This document shows positions 26,618-34,756 of a stretch of DNA of 64,000 nucleotides, piece by piece (the stretch's first letter is position 1; the number at the start of each line of letters is the position of its first letter). The stretch is from positions 1,550,001 to 1,614,000 of the forward strand of contig NZ_CP072377.1 of the NCBI RefSeq assembly GCF_018128225.1, given 5' to 3'. The stretch comes from Leptotrichia sp. oral taxon 218 (GTDB lineage: Bacteria > Fusobacteriota > Fusobacteriia > Fusobacteriales > Leptotrichiaceae). The position numbers and the translations under genes were made by a program. The notes beneath the pieces are model-generated. The model did no database searches. It saw nothing but the letters and a program-made list of their open reading frames with translations, and was not told the origin of the DNA.

Positions 26618-26645
26618 TTGACTTTTTTTGAAAATATGATATAAT
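26618..26645 (+). promoter_or_regulatory. Predicted promoter of the small-RNA/peptide unit
   Basis: TTGACT and a perfect TATAAT are spaced by 16 bases. Transcription would start near 26652, just before the CCCTAAGGG element. Confidence 0.65.
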
Positions 26646-26651
26646 TAAATT

Positions 26652-26732
26652 GTTAAAAACCCTAAGGGAAAAAACTTTGTATTAAAGTAAAAAAATATTG
26701 GCAAATTAAACTGGAGTTTTCCAGTTTTTTTT
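26652..26732 (+). ncRNA. Candidate ~80-nt small RNA upstream of a 21-residue peptide gene
   Basis: A promoter at 26618 and a strong terminator ending at 26732 bound a non-coding stretch. Bases 26675-26688 are perfectly complementary (14 nt) to 26767-26780, directly at the ribosome site of the peptide gene. CCCTAAGGG (26660-26668) is complementary to CCCTTAGGG (26892-26900) after the peptide gene. This fits an antitoxin-like RNA or, if transcription reads through, a self-sequestering leader. The pairing is seen; the function is inferred. Confidence 0.55.
26708..26732 (+). terminator. Terminator or attenuator inside the small-RNA/peptide unit
   Basis: AAACTGGA and TCCAGTTT form a perfect 8-bp stem with a four-base loop, and the T run reaches eight. 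It should end most transcripts from the 26618 promoter before the peptide gene. Confidence 0.85.
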
Positions 26733-26740
26733 GTTATAAT
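26732..26740 (+). promoter_or_regulatory. Extended -10 promoter of the peptide gene
   Basis: TGTTATAAT is a perfect extended -10 box (TGnTATAAT) directly after the terminator, with no good -35. It would start a separate peptide mRNA near 26747. Confidence 0.5.
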
Positions 26741-26793
26741 AATTTTAATGAGTTCCAATAACTCATACTTTAATACAAAGGAGGTTTAGAGCA

Positions 26794-26859
26794 GTGAACA
26801 GCGATGAACTTATTAGACTTCTAGTTATTATGTATATTGTTTACAGATTGACTAGATAG
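26794..26859 (+). CDS. 21-residue hydrophobic peptide, possible type I toxin
   Basis: An unusually strong ribosome site, AAAGGAGG (26777-26784), precedes a GTG start by nine bases. The peptide begins MNSDELIRLL, has a hydrophobic centre (LLVIMYIVY) and ends RLTR: one short membrane-spanning helix with a basic tail, the shape of type I toxins and small membrane peptides. The first four bases of the ribosome site lie in the arm complementary to the upstream small RNA. I know no homologue; the call rests on architecture. Confidence 0.55.
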   Translation: MNSDELIRLLVIMYIVYRLTR

Positions 26860-26926
26860 TCGAAAAATATCGAATTTCACCTCTGCCTCTACCCTTAGGG
26901 GAGTTAAATTATTTAAATTATTAAAA

Positions 26927-27625
26927 TTAACAATTTTTTGTAATCCAGACAAATCCTTTTCCTATTCGCACATCCGAATCCCTAAAATGATTCCCCTCAT
27001 TCCATTCCAAGACACATTTTTCCAAATCTTTAGAATTTCTCAAAATCTCAAAATATTCTCTTATATTATCCCCAATCTTCGATAAAACCTGATGTTTAGT
27101 CTTTTCCTCCAAATCTCCAAGACTCAAATAAACATTTTTTGCCAAAATTTCATTATTTTTCACAAACTTAATCCAATCCTTATACCAAACTGATGGCGAA
27201 ACTCCAACAACTCCAGCAAAAATGTCTGTCTGATACCCACACCACAACGAAAACAATCCCGCAAGTGAATATCCTCCTAAAACATATTTCACATTATTTT
27301 CTTGAATATTCACAAGTTTTACCAAATTTGGAATCAATTTTTCCTTTATAAATTCTAATGTTTTACCAGCTCCATCGCCAAAATTCCCTTTTCCACGAAG
27401 AAGTGGCATTTCCCAAGGTGTCAGCTCACTATTCCAGTCTTCTATTTTGAAAGCTGCCAAGCTAAAACTTTTATCTGTATTTTCAGAAATATATTTCACT
27501 TCATTATCTAAAAGTTGCATATCATGCTCATCAACAGGCTGTATTAAAATATATTCTGTCTTTTTATTTTCATTTGTATATAAAATACATTCTTTTTCTT
27601 CTATTTTGAAATTTAATTTTTTCAT
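26927..27625 (-). CDS. Alpha/beta-hydrolase esterase, enterochelin-esterase-like
   Basis: The nucleophile elbow GGYSLAGLF (Ser about residue 120) and the following GVVGVSPSVWY are typical of the IroE/Fes-type esterase fold. A late EGNHFRDS supplies the likely catalytic His, and an LSLGDLEEKT segment the supporting acid. There is no signal peptide, so it is cytosolic. The substrate is unknown; no siderophore genes are near. AAAGGAGCAAAT precedes the ATG. Confidence 0.75.
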   Translation of the reverse strand: MKKLNFKIEEKECILYTNENKKTEYILIQPVDEHDMQLLDNEVKYISENTDKSFSLAAFKIEDWNSELTPWEMPLLRGKGNFGDGAGKTLEFIKEKLIPNLVKLVNIQENNVKYVLGGYSLAGLFSLWCGYQTDIFAGVVGVSPSVWYKDWIKFVKNNEILAKNVYLSLGDLEEKTKHQVLSKIGDNIREYFEILRNSKDLEKCVLEWNEGNHFRDSDVRIGKGFVWITKNC

Positions 27626-28037
27626 ATTTGCTCCTTTTTTAATATTTTTTGAATATTGAATTTATTTTAAATAAATTTTGATTAATATAATTAATTATAG
27701 CATATGTTTTTAAAAAATATAAAATATTTTAAATTCATTTTTGGTATCTGTTATAATATTTTCTTGTTTACTAAATTATATTATTTTTTATTTATTATAT
27801 TTAAAAAAATTTGTATTTTCTATCATTCTAATATAAATATAATGGTAACCAAAGTAAAAAAAAAAAAAAACAGGATATAATAACTGAAGAAAGATATTTT
27901 AAATAATCTTTTTGAGGATAAAAAGTTAGATTTTTACATTATAGAAAGGTTAATTTATTTTGATTTTGGATTGATTGAACGAAAGTTTGATTTAACTTTT
28001 TTTAATAATATTGAAAGAAGATAATAAAAAATATTTT

Positions 28038-28145
28038 ATGAGATATATTTTTTCAAATATTGATATAGCAGTTAAAAGAGCTGTTTTAATATTTATTTTA
28101 GTTTTAATAGCGATTTTTTGTCAACTTACTGACTTAGATTTCAAT
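28038..28145 (+). CDS. Possible 36-residue membrane peptide
   Basis: The frame runs ATG to TAA and encodes one hydrophobic helix (AVLIFILVLIAIFCQL) with a short polar start (MRYIFSNIDIAVKR). No convincing ribosome site precedes it, so it may be chance or a gene remnant. The surrounding stretch 27626-28205 contains an A run of about 15 at 27855 and a short broken frame (DILNNLFEDKKLDFYIIERL near 27892), and is otherwise empty. Confidence 0.25.
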
Positions 28146-28205
28146 TAAAAAAAGTGGAACAAAAATAGAAACATTAGAATAAAAAAAGACTAAGGAGTAA
28201 TAAAA

Positions 28206-28421
28206 ATGAAAAAGATATTAATATTATTAGTATTATTGGGAACATTACAAGGATGCTCTTTTGTAGATTATGTGACACAGCCCCAGAGATTTTATGGATG
28301 GAAACCTGAAGGTGAGTTAAAAGATGAATGGGAAAAAGAAGGTTATCCTCATTGGCCTATGACTTGTTATACCGATAAATGGGGTGACAGATGGTGCAAA
28401 TGGGGGTATGATTCAGATTAG
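28206..28421 (+). CDS. Small lipoprotein, hypothetical
   Basis: The 71-residue protein has a lipoprotein signal (KKILILLVLLGTLQGC) with lipobox L-Q-G-C; the cysteine at residue 16 would be lipidated. The mature part of about 55 residues is rich in Trp, Pro and Lys and has two more cysteines (MTCYTDKWGDRWCKWG). AAGGAG precedes the ATG. The function is unknown. A terminator follows. Confidence 0.7.
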   Translation: MKKILILLVLLGTLQGCSFVDYVTQPQRFYGWKPEGELKDEWEKEGYPHWPMTCYTDKWGDRWCKWGYDSD

Positions 28422-28490
28422 TAAAATTAAGAGCCATTTTGCTCTCAATTCAAAGTGAAGATTTTGATAAGGATTGTTATAAAAATTTTA

Positions 28491-28534
28491 AAAAAGCTGT
28501 ATCATAAAGTTAATTTATGAATCGGCTTTTTTAT
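28491..28534 (+). terminator. Terminator after the small lipoprotein gene
   Basis: AAAAGC pairs with GCTTTT, with an inner ATAAA/TTTAT stem, followed by TTTTTTATTTT. Confidence 0.75.
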
Positions 28535-28638
28535 TTTGTCTTTTCAACTCAAAATATTTGATTATCTTGAAAATCGTGGTAAAATTAAAATAAAATATTA
28601 TAAAATTTGATATAAATAAAAAATACGGAGGATAAAAA

Positions 28639-29568
28639 ATGAGTATAAGTTTTTATGTGAAAAACAAGAAAAAATTTTTAGGTTATAAAGCCGTTTTAAA
28701 TGTTGAAACTGCATTAAGTTTGCTGGATAAGGAGCTTTACAGCTACAATACTGGAAATGTTGATATTAATGATTTGCTGTTATCTCCAGTTTCTAATTAT
28801 CAGTGTCTTTTAATAGGAGATGGCAAGGAAAGTTCAAGAGGATTTGAGCTATCTTATGACACAAAATATAATAATTATATTGTAAGAATTTTTACGCCGT
28901 CATCTAGGGAAGATTGGCTTTTGGCGTTGGAATATATAAAAGCATTGGCTAAAAAATTTGATTCAAAAATTATAAGTGAAACGGGAGAAGAATATACAGT
29001 TGACAATATTGATAAATTTGACTATGAAGGTGATATACTTTATGGAATAGAAGGAATTTCATCACGAGTTAAAGGTGAAGATTCGACTCTTTACAGTATT
29101 TTTGGAATAAATAGAATAGTTTCCTTTAATCAGGAAATGATTGATAGAATAGAAAATTCAGATAGCCCTATTGATACTTTTTCTAATATGGTAAAGGAAA
29201 TACAATATTTAGATGCCTTCTCGGCAAATCAGCGATTTTTCAGAAATAAGGAAGACGGGAAAATAATAGGAACTTATACTCTTACACAAAATCTTAGAAC
29301 GATACTTCCTTATAAACCTAGTGTTGAATTTGAAAATTCAGATATGGTTAAAAATGAAGATATTGCTTTCTGGAATATTGGACTGGTAACTATTGACGGA
29401 GATGAAAATGATCCAAACAGTTATCAAGTTATTGGTCAATTAGATTATAATGATTTTATAAAAAAATTACCAAAAGATAAGTATCGTTTTATTGACGCTT
29501 CATACATTCTTGTTGAGCCGTTAAGTAAAGAAGAAATTTTAGGATTTTTGGAAATATCTGTTAATTAG
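28639..29568 (+). CDS. DUF4299-like protein
   Basis: The 309-residue protein opens MSISFYVKNKKKFLGYKAVL and has a long mixed alpha/beta body without membrane segments (NYQCLLIGDGKESSRGFELS, SSREDWLLALEYIKALAKKF). It resembles DUF4299 proteins found in streptococci and fusobacteria; the function is unknown. The ribosome site is CGGAGG. The family name is from memory of its general form and is moderately certain. Confidence 0.6.
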   Translation: MSISFYVKNKKKFLGYKAVLNVETALSLLDKELYSYNTGNVDINDLLLSPVSNYQCLLIGDGKESSRGFELSYDTKYNNYIVRIFTPSSREDWLLALEYIKALAKKFDSKIISETGEEYTVDNIDKFDYEGDILYGIEGISSRVKGEDSTLYSIFGINRIVSFNQEMIDRIENSDSPIDTFSNMVKEIQYLDAFSANQRFFRNKEDGKIIGTYTLTQNLRTILPYKPSVEFENSDMVKNEDIAFWNIGLVTIDGDENDPNSYQVIGQLDYNDFIKKLPKDKYRFIDASYILVEPLSKEEILGFLEISVN

Positions 29569-29608
29569 AATAAAATGACTTTAAAATACTAAAATTAGGA
29601 GGCATAAA

Positions 29609-30382
29609 ATGGATAAAAATCGTAAAAGATGGGGTTATATCTTTGATGAAAAATTAGATATGTTGATTCCTAATATTCCAAGACAGAAAAAATTTGTAAA
29701 AATATTTTTGATTTTATCGTTACTATTTTTTATCATTGCTCTAATGCAATTATATTTTTTAGATAAAACTTCCCCAAAACAAATAATATTTTTGATTTAT
29801 AGTGGAGGTTCAGTTTTTTTTCTTTTATTTTTGGCTATTATTATAAAAGTAAATATTTCTTTCATCGAAAGAAAATTGAAACAACTTGAAGAAATGACAT
29901 TGCCATATGAATTTGAAATTCATCCACTAAAAGATAATTCATATATTTTTTTGTGTATTATATTATTTATTATGTTTATTACAATACTCTATTTTAAATT
30001 AAATGAATTGTTAAAAAATTTTACATCAAAAGATATTTTTTTCGTTATTTTTATGATTATAACGATTGCCGTCAATTTTAGCTTTTTTTTGGAAAATCTC
30101 AAAAAAAGAAAATATTCTTTAATTATAAGTGGAAGAATTATAAAATTATTATATGAAAACAATGAAATAGAATTTATAGAAATTGATAATATCCGTTATG
30201 CCAAATTTTATGCGGCTAATGCTGGAAAAGGCAGAAAAGAAAGAAATCCCACTTTTCAAATTTTTGATAAAGAAGAGAAAAAATTTGTTGAAATGTCTAT
30301 CAAGCCAACTGATTATTGTTTGCTGAAAAAATATTTTACAAAATATAATGTGATGATTGCTGATTTATATGATTATTTCTAA
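29609..30382 (+). CDS. Membrane protein with a PH-like C-terminal domain, hypothetical
   Basis: Four hydrophobic segments (about residues 31-53, 58-83, 113-130 and 143-161) are followed by a soluble end of about 90 residues (YSLIISGRIIKLLYENNEIEF…). The end has the alternating beta pattern of bacterial PH-like domains. No known family is recognised. TAGGAGG precedes the ATG. It lies in a run of three genes with similar layout (29609, 30452, 31115), perhaps old duplicates. Confidence 0.6.
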   Translation: MDKNRKRWGYIFDEKLDMLIPNIPRQKKFVKIFLILSLLFFIIALMQLYFLDKTSPKQIIFLIYSGGSVFFLLFLAIIIKVNISFIERKLKQLEEMTLPYEFEIHPLKDNSYIFLCIILFIMFITILYFKLNELLKNFTSKDIFFVIFMIITIAVNFSFFLENLKKRKYSLIISGRIIKLLYENNEIEFIEIDNIRYAKFYAANAGKGRKERNPTFQIFDKEEKKFVEMSIKPTDYCLLKKYFTKYNVMIADLYDYF

Positions 30383-30451
30383 GAGTCTATATGATTTTAG
30401 AAATAAAAATTTTTTTTAATTACAAAATTAAAAAATAAGGAGAAAAATATA

Positions 30452-30826
30452 ATGTTTATTTTTATGTTGATATTGCAATTGGTAATACTTATTACTAGTA
30501 TCACAACTATTATCTATTTAATAACAAGAAAAAATACAATGGAATGTTTTTACATAGAAAATGAAATTTTATGCCTAAACTCTATGCCTACAAAAAAGAT
30601 TCCACTTTCTGATATTGATTACATAGAATTTTATTGCAGTCGTTTTCGTAACAGTTGCAGAGGATTGATAAAGATTCATACGATAAATTCAAAAGTAGTC
30701 AAACGATTTTTTCAAACAAGTAAATTTACATTTTTTGTTACTGAACAAATAGTTTTAGATGAAATTAATAAATTGACACCTATTTTGAAGGAATATTTGA
30801 TACCGTACACTATTAATTATAAGTGA
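30452..30826 (+). CDS. Small membrane protein with a PH-like domain, possibly truncated
   Basis: One N-terminal hydrophobic helix (about residues 1-26) precedes a beta-rich domain (MECFYIENEILCLNSMPTKK, then LSDIDYIEFYCSRF). Its stop codon lies inside AGTGAACTA, the left edge of an IS200/IS605-derived element, so the natural C-terminus may have been replaced by the insertion. The function is unknown. Confidence 0.55.
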   Translation: MFIFMLILQLVILITSITTIIYLITRKNTMECFYIENEILCLNSMPTKKIPLSDIDYIEFYCSRFRNSCRGLIKIHTINSKVVKRFFQTSKFTFFVTEQIVLDEINKLTPILKEYLIPYTINYK

Positions 30827-30999
30827 ACTACTCCAGCTTTTAGAAGTGGGAGCTTCTTGGGAAGTATCTGCTTCTGTTAGCCAAACATATTTACCAAGCT
30901 CTTCGGGCAGTCCCTGCCCTGATGTACGAGTATTATACCATATAATAATTATTATTTCAAGTTATCTCCCTCTTGTAGAAGAGGGAAACTTCTTGCTAG
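30822..30999. mobile_element. Non-autonomous IS200/IS605-derived element (palindrome-associated)
   Basis: Two imperfect palindromes of IS200/IS605 end type bound the element: CTCCAGCTTTTAGAAGTGGGAG at the left and CCCTCTTGTAGAAGAGGG at the right, each followed by CTTCTTG. A GC hairpin (GGGCAGTCCCTGCCC) lies between. The start AGTGAACTA and the first palindrome recur in short form at 55599. There is no open frame, so it is a deletion derivative or a solitary guide-RNA-like remnant. It is different from the IStron family. Confidence 0.6.
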
Positions 31000-31114
31000 A
31001 TATTGTTAAATTTTGAATATTATTGTTATAGAATTTTAAGAAATTTAGTTCTATTTTATTTATTCAAAATTTATTCAAAATAACAAATTTTATACTAAAA
31101 AGGAAGTGTTTTAA

Positions 31115-31876
31115 ATGGGAATATATGAAATAATTATAGGAACAATGTTTATACCATTTTTATTTATTTTATCAATATTTTTTTCTTTATCATTAAGAAA
31201 AAGAAACATTCAAAAAATTATATCCGCTGAAATTAGTGACGACTTAAAAGACTTAAAACCACGAGAATTTTTTTATAATTTATTAAAAATGGAAAGAACA
31301 GCAAAACCAGTTTACTATGCAGAAATTTTTTTGTTGACAATAGATACCATTTATATCTTATTCGGCGGGTATGCTGAATATCTAAAAGAGTTAAAATTTG
31401 CACAAGAGTTTCCTGATTTTCCAATAAATCCTATGTTATTTGTATTCATTAAATTTGGTATCCCAATTTTCTTATGGTTTACTATACTTTTTCTATTATT
31501 ATTTGCATTATTTATGAAAAAGAAAGAAAATAAAAGATTAGCCGACATGCTAGATAACTTAGAAAAATACAGATTTTTAAATTATGCAAAAGAAGATTTT
31601 ATCAACTCTGAGAAAATAGTTAAAACTGGAATGGTCGCACAAAGTGATTTAAAAATTGGAAGCAGATATTTATTTTCTGTCTATCCAGCATACATAATTC
31701 CTTATTCTTGGATTTCTGACATAACAATTGATAGAGTTTATAATCGTGGAGGAAGTTATTCATCTTTAACTTTTATTTTTACTAAATCTTTTAAATCTGA
31801 GAAATTATTTTTTGCTAAAAAGGAAGTTGCTGAAAAGGTTAGGGATTTTATTTTAAATGATAAAAATTTTCACTAA
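31115..31876 (+). CDS. Membrane protein, hypothetical
   Basis: Three hydrophobic segments (about residues 3-27, 67-92 and 106-134) precede a soluble C-terminal part of about 110 residues (KIGSRYLFSVYPAYIIPYSW, then a strand-rich end). No family is recognised, but layout and location resemble the 29609 gene. AAGGAAGTG precedes the ATG. Its stop directly precedes a 69-base direct repeat that acts as terminator. Confidence 0.6.
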   Translation: MGIYEIIIGTMFIPFLFILSIFFSLSLRKRNIQKIISAEISDDLKDLKPREFFYNLLKMERTAKPVYYAEIFLLTIDTIYILFGGYAEYLKELKFAQEFPDFPINPMLFVFIKFGIPIFLWFTILFLLLFALFMKKKENKRLADMLDNLEKYRFLNYAKEDFINSEKIVKTGMVAQSDLKIGSRYLFSVYPAYIIPYSWISDITIDRVYNRGGSYSSLTFIFTKSFKSEKLFFAKKEVAEKVRDFILNDKNFH

Positions 31877-31943
31877 ATTGTGCCAAAAACTTTTGAAATA
31901 TCAAAAATTTAAGACACAATTTAATACAATTTATAAGTTAATA
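31875..31943. repeat. Direct repeat / bidirectional terminator, copy 1
   Basis: AAATTGTG and CACAATTT pair across an AT-rich loop, giving a hairpin usable on both strands between two convergent genes. The same 69-base sequence recurs at 32781-32850 on the other side of the TPR gene. Confidence 0.7.
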
Positions 31944-31944
31944 T

Positions 31945-32751
31945 TTAAAAACCATGTTCTTCTAATATCAATATAGTATTATATTCTACTTCCGCTTCTC
32001 GTGAACCTCTATCCATTGCCATTTTATAATACTTTTTAGCATTGCTATAATCTTTTTCATCTCGATAAATTGCTCCCACATTCATCATCGCATCTACTTT
32101 ACCTTTTTGAGCAAGCGGTATCAAATATTTTTTAGCTTGTGCGAATTTTCTTTGAATTTTATATAAAATTCCTAAATTATATTCAGGATCATCGTTATTT
32201 CCAAGTTCTATTGCCTTCAAAAAATACTTTTCTGCTTCATCGTATTTTTTTTGATAGTAGCAAGAAATTCCTAAATTATAGAAAACTTCGCTTTCTTGAT
32301 ATTTTTCTTTCAACAATCGCTTATAAAATTCATCAGCTTTCTGATAATTTCCTTCTTGCCTGTAAATAATTGCCAACTGAAATATTGCATCATTTTGATT
32401 TTTTGCAGCCAATTTTTCTAAATAAAATTTTTCTTTATCATAATTCTTTTGTCTATCATAAAACATTGCCAAATTAAACATCGCATCATCGTATCCCATA
32501 TCAGCAGCCATTTTATAATACTTTTCGCCTTCTATTATTTTTCCTTGCTCCATATAAAGATAACCTAAATTATATATCGCATGAACATCTTTCTTTTTAG
32601 CCAATTCCAAATATATCTTTTCAGCTTTGACATATTCTTTCTGTTCCAAATATGATTTTGCCAATTTAAATTTCTCATTAGAATTTGGAGTTGAAAAAAC
32701 ATTAAAAGAGAGCATAAAGATTGAAAAAATTAATACTATTTTACTTTTCAT
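31945..32751 (-). CDS. Secreted TPR/Sel1-like repeat protein
   Basis: A signal peptide (KSKIVLIFSIFMLSFNVFST) is followed by about seven 34-36-residue helical repeats (AIYNLGYLYMEQGKIIEGEKYYKMAADMG-type), a TPR/Sel1 solenoid for protein-protein contacts in the periplasm. AAGGAGTGAAGTA precedes the ATG. Near-identical 69-base repeats flank the gene, and a small piece of a related gene lies at 43039, so this locus has been copied or moved. Confidence 0.82.
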   Translation of the reverse strand: MKSKIVLIFSIFMLSFNVFSTPNSNEKFKLAKSYLEQKEYVKAEKIYLELAKKKDVHAIYNLGYLYMEQGKIIEGEKYYKMAADMGYDDAMFNLAMFYDRQKNYDKEKFYLEKLAAKNQNDAIFQLAIIYRQEGNYQKADEFYKRLLKEKYQESEVFYNLGISCYYQKKYDEAEKYFLKAIELGNNDDPEYNLGILYKIQRKFAQAKKYLIPLAQKGKVDAMMNVGAIYRDEKDYSNAKKYYKMAMDRGSREAEVEYNTILILEEHGF

Positions 32752-32780
32752 TACTTCACTCCTTTTTTATCAGTATAATT

Positions 32781-32850
32781 AAATTGTGCCCAAAACTTTT
32801 AAAATACAAAAATTTAAGACACAATTTAATACAATTTATAAATTAATAAT
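32781..32850. repeat. Direct repeat / terminator hairpin, copy 2
   Basis: This is a close copy of 31875-31943, with the AAATTGTG/CACAATTT stem. It lies between the TPR gene start and the leader-distal end of the CRISPR array, where it could stop array transcription. Confidence 0.7.
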
Positions 32851-32865
32851 TAAATTTTTATTCAA

Positions 32866-34290
32866 GTTTCAATTCACACTCTCGTAAAGAGAGTGACTTT
32901 GTTTTTTTTCTTTTGATTACTTTTCCATTATTATTTCAATTCACACTCTCGTAAAGAGAGTGACTCTTGCCCTTCATCACATTGTAGCTTTCCCTTATAT
33001 TTCAATTCACACTCTCGTAAAGAGAGTGACAAGATAAATGTTAATTTATAAAAAAGGATTGATGATTTCAATTCACACTCTCGTAAAGAGAGTGACAGAC
33101 TGGGAGTATTACGAAGAATTTGTCTACAGTATTTCAATTCACACTCTCGTAAAGAGAGTGACTGCGTAATATACACATAATACACAAGCGACTAATGATT
33201 TCAATTCACACTCTCGTAAAGAGAGTGACGAACTTATTTTTAGATTATCAAAAAGACTTTATAATTTCAATTCACACTCTCGTAAAGAGAGTGACAATCA
33301 TTTTTTGCTTTTTTATGCATAAATTTTTTATTTCAATTCACACTCTCGTAAAGAGAGTGACATTTTATGTTATTACACATTTTCAGTTACTATTTATTTC
33401 AATTCACACTCTCGTAAAGAGAGTGACTTATGTGTCTGTTGGTACAATAACATATAACGAGATTTCAATTCACACTCTCGTAAAGAGAGTGACCATTTAT
33501 TATAAAATTGGCTGCGTTGACAATGACCATTTCAATTCACACTCTCGTAAAGAGAGTGACTCCCCCCTCGCATTTTCGTCATTCGGATCACTCAAATTTC
33601 AATTCACACTCTCGTAAAGAGAGTGACACCGTTTTGAATTTATCGAAAGCAGCAACAAAAAATTTCAATTCACACTCTCGTAAAGAGAGTGACTCTTGGC
33701 TAAAGAATAACACATTTTCCAATCATAATTTCAATTCACACTCTCGTAAAGAGAGTGACTTCCATACCAATGGAGTGTATGCTTGAAAATTATTATTTCA
33801 ATTCACACTCTCGTAAAGAGAGTGACAATACGATTATAACAGATATTAGGAGTTCAAACAATTTCAATTCACACTCTCGTAAAGAGAGTGACAGTAATTG
33901 TTATTGTCTCTTTACAAATGTCGATAATTTCAATTCACACTCTCGTAAAGAGAGTGACCACAACAATGGATTCCGATGGACTTCCAAGCATTATTTCAAT
34001 TCACACTCTCGTAAAGAGAGTGACCCGAAAATATCATAAAAGGCGATTATCTTAAACAATTTCAATTCACACTCTCGTAAAGAGAGTGACGTTGTGAATT
34101 AGACGAAAATGGTATGTTTGACTTAATTTCAATTCACACTCTCGTAAAGAGAGTGACTATGTGGAGGTAAAAAAAAATGAGATATGTGAGTATTTCAATT
34201 CACACTCTCGTAAAGAGAGTGACACTTTAAAAAAAATGTTGCTATGATAATAATAACAATTTCAATTCACACTCTCGTAAAGAGAGTGAC
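32866..34290 (-). CRISPR. Type I-C CRISPR array, 22 repeats and 21 spacers
   Basis: I count 22 repeats of 32 bases and 21 spacers of 34-35 bases. Read on the minus strand the repeat starts GTCACTCTC, has a CACTCTC/GAGAGTG stem and ends ATTGAAAT, the usual 3' handle of type I-C. Transcription should run from the cas2 side (high coordinates) downward, so the newest spacers are near 34258. Repeats are identical except the leader-distal one (32866-32897), whose last base differs, as expected for the terminal repeat. No spacer shows an obvious match elsewhere in the window. Confidence 0.97.
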
Positions 34291-34447
34291 TGCACTATAG
34301 TGCGATTTTTAGATATTTTACTACAACAAATATATAATTGAATTATAAAATAATTATTTTAAAAATATAAAAAATATATTTTTTTCTTTTTTATAGTAAT
34401 TTTAAGTGCGAACATTTGACCTTTTTTTGTGTAATAATGATTCGCAA
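34291..34447 (-). promoter_or_regulatory. CRISPR leader
   Basis: This AT-rich stretch lies between cas2 and the leader-proximal repeat. Directly next to the first repeat is the perfect palindrome GCACTATAGTGC (34292-34303), a possible anchor for integration or a transcription signal. Array transcription would start here on the minus strand. Confidence 0.6.
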
Positions 34448-34741
34448 TCAAAATATTAATACTTCTTTGTCTGGATTGTATGAATTATTTTTACCTATTG
34501 TTTCTACTCTAATTTCCCAATTTTTACCTAATTTATAAAATCTTAAACTATCTTTTTCATGATTTATAATTTTTGAAAGCTTATGTTTTATTTCTACGAA
34601 CTTAGCTGGATCAACACTACACTCAAAAACTGAATTTTGAACTCTTTGACCATAATCAACACAAACTTTTGTAACCTGTCTTAATCTTCTTACTCCATCT
34701 AACTCTGTAGTATTTACATCATAAGTAACTAATATCATCAT
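34448..34741 (-). CDS. cas2: CRISPR-associated endonuclease Cas2 (type I-C)
   Basis: Cas2 pairs with Cas1 in spacer integration. The 97-residue protein begins MMILVTYDVNT, with the Asp of the ferredoxin-fold metal site, followed by VDYGQRVQNSVFEC and DSLRFYKLGKNW, all typical of I-C Cas2. It is last in the cas operon, 15 bases after cas1. Confidence 0.95.
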   Translation of the reverse strand: MMILVTYDVNTTELDGVRRLRQVTKVCVDYGQRVQNSVFECSVDPAKFVEIKHKLSKIINHEKDSLRFYKLGKNWEIRVETIGKNNSYNPDKEVLIF

Positions 34742-34756
34742 TTTTTTCTCCTTGTA

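Noticed and set aside
27892-28022. A possible protein fragment (DILNNLFEDKKLDFYIIERL…)
   Set aside because: The frame stops after about 25 codons and continues only in another frame; no start or homologue is recognised.
32931-34039. Open frames made of repeated SIHTLVKRVT- or FNSHSRKESD-like units
   Set aside because: They are translations of the CRISPR repeats and spacers, a known source of false proteins; no ribosome sites and no codon bias.
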